A stretch of 64,000 nucleotides of DNA. It comes from Onchocerca volvulus (taxonomy: Eukaryota > Nematoda > Chromadorea > Rhabditida > Onchocercidae). The notes beneath the pieces were generated by a model. It was given only the letters and a program-made list of their open reading frames with translations. It had not been told where the DNA came from and made no database searches. The stretch spans positions 11,745,560 through 11,809,559 of the forward strand of contig HG738140.1 of NCBI GenBank assembly GCA_000499405.2. The letters are read 5' to 3'. Positions 63,741 to 64,000 of the stretch are shown piece after piece (position 1 is the stretch's first letter; each line of letters starts with the position of its first letter). The position numbers and the translations under genes were made by a program.

Positions 63741-64000
63741 CTAAAATTTGGTGATAAACGTTGATAACTAGCAGTAATTCCTTCACTATAGTAGGAACTG
63801 ATCGACATCTAATTTTGTCAGTGTCTGTTATTTTTGCTAGTGCTTTTTCTGTCTTATTACACAAAGACTATGTATGTAAAGCTACATACACTCATAATGA
63901 ATAAACTTGACAGCTCACAAATTTTTCAAACAAATATTATAGCTAAATCGGTTACTTAGTAATTATTTTAATTTTACAATATCATTATAATTCAGTTCCC
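63741..64000 (-). other. Intron of the ZRANB2-like gene, to the window edge
   Basis: The exon at 63740 begins in phase 1, so more coding sequence must lie to the right. No exon carrying the expected Trp-x-Cys start of the zinc finger is seen here. Confidence 0.5.

Noticed and set aside
1..64000. tRNA, rRNA and CRISPR-like features
   Set aside because: No T-loop plus acceptor-stem arrangement, rRNA-like block or regularly spaced direct repeats with unique spacers was recognised by eye.

Overview
The window is AT-rich eukaryotic DNA with short exons, many introns bounded by GT and TTTCAG-like acceptors, and acceptor-like sites just before several start codons, as expected where spliced leaders are added. 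The gene set and a decayed BEL/Pao retroelement point to a nematode, most likely a filarial (onchocercid) worm. This is inferred from the sequence alone. All exon chains were assembled by eye and checked for reading-frame phase.

Layout. 0-3 kb: the tail of an unidentified gene, then a PIR-1/DUSP11-type RNA phosphatase on the + strand. 4-13.3 kb: small, poorly recognised + strand genes (a short helical protein at 4.2-4.9 kb, a 95-residue secreted protein at 6.6-8.5 kb, terminal exons at 10.9-11.1 kb), three microRNA-like hairpins, and a decaying heparan sulfate 3-O-sulfotransferase gene at 11.8-13.3 kb. 14.9-16.4 kb: a GPI-type Ly6/three-finger surface protein on the - strand. 17.4 kb: a tandem repeat followed by nearly 5 kb with no supported gene. 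22.4-27.2 kb: two - strand genes, an unrecognised 194-residue protein and a class II histone deacetylase. 27.4-34.4 kb: two 317-bp direct repeats enclosing the wreck of a BEL/Pao element. 36.4-36.8 kb: Sec61 beta. 38.1-46.0 kb: a 19-exon NOP2/NSUN1 rRNA methyltransferase. 47.5 kb: a likely terminal exon of a membrane protein (- strand). 49.9-55.0 kb: an unrecognised + strand gene with at least two alternative first exons and phase-compatible alternative internal and terminal exons. 56.8-59.4 kb: a YIPF1/2 Golgi membrane protein (- strand). 61.4 kb to the right edge: a ZRANB2-like splicing factor (- strand) whose 5' end lies outside.

Most intact genes are housekeeping functions (RNA 5'-end processing, rRNA methylation, splicing, ER translocation, Golgi traffic, deacetylation) and do not form one pathway. 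The accessory interest lies in the 4-13 kb stretch, the retroelement island and the alternatively spliced gene at 50-55 kb.
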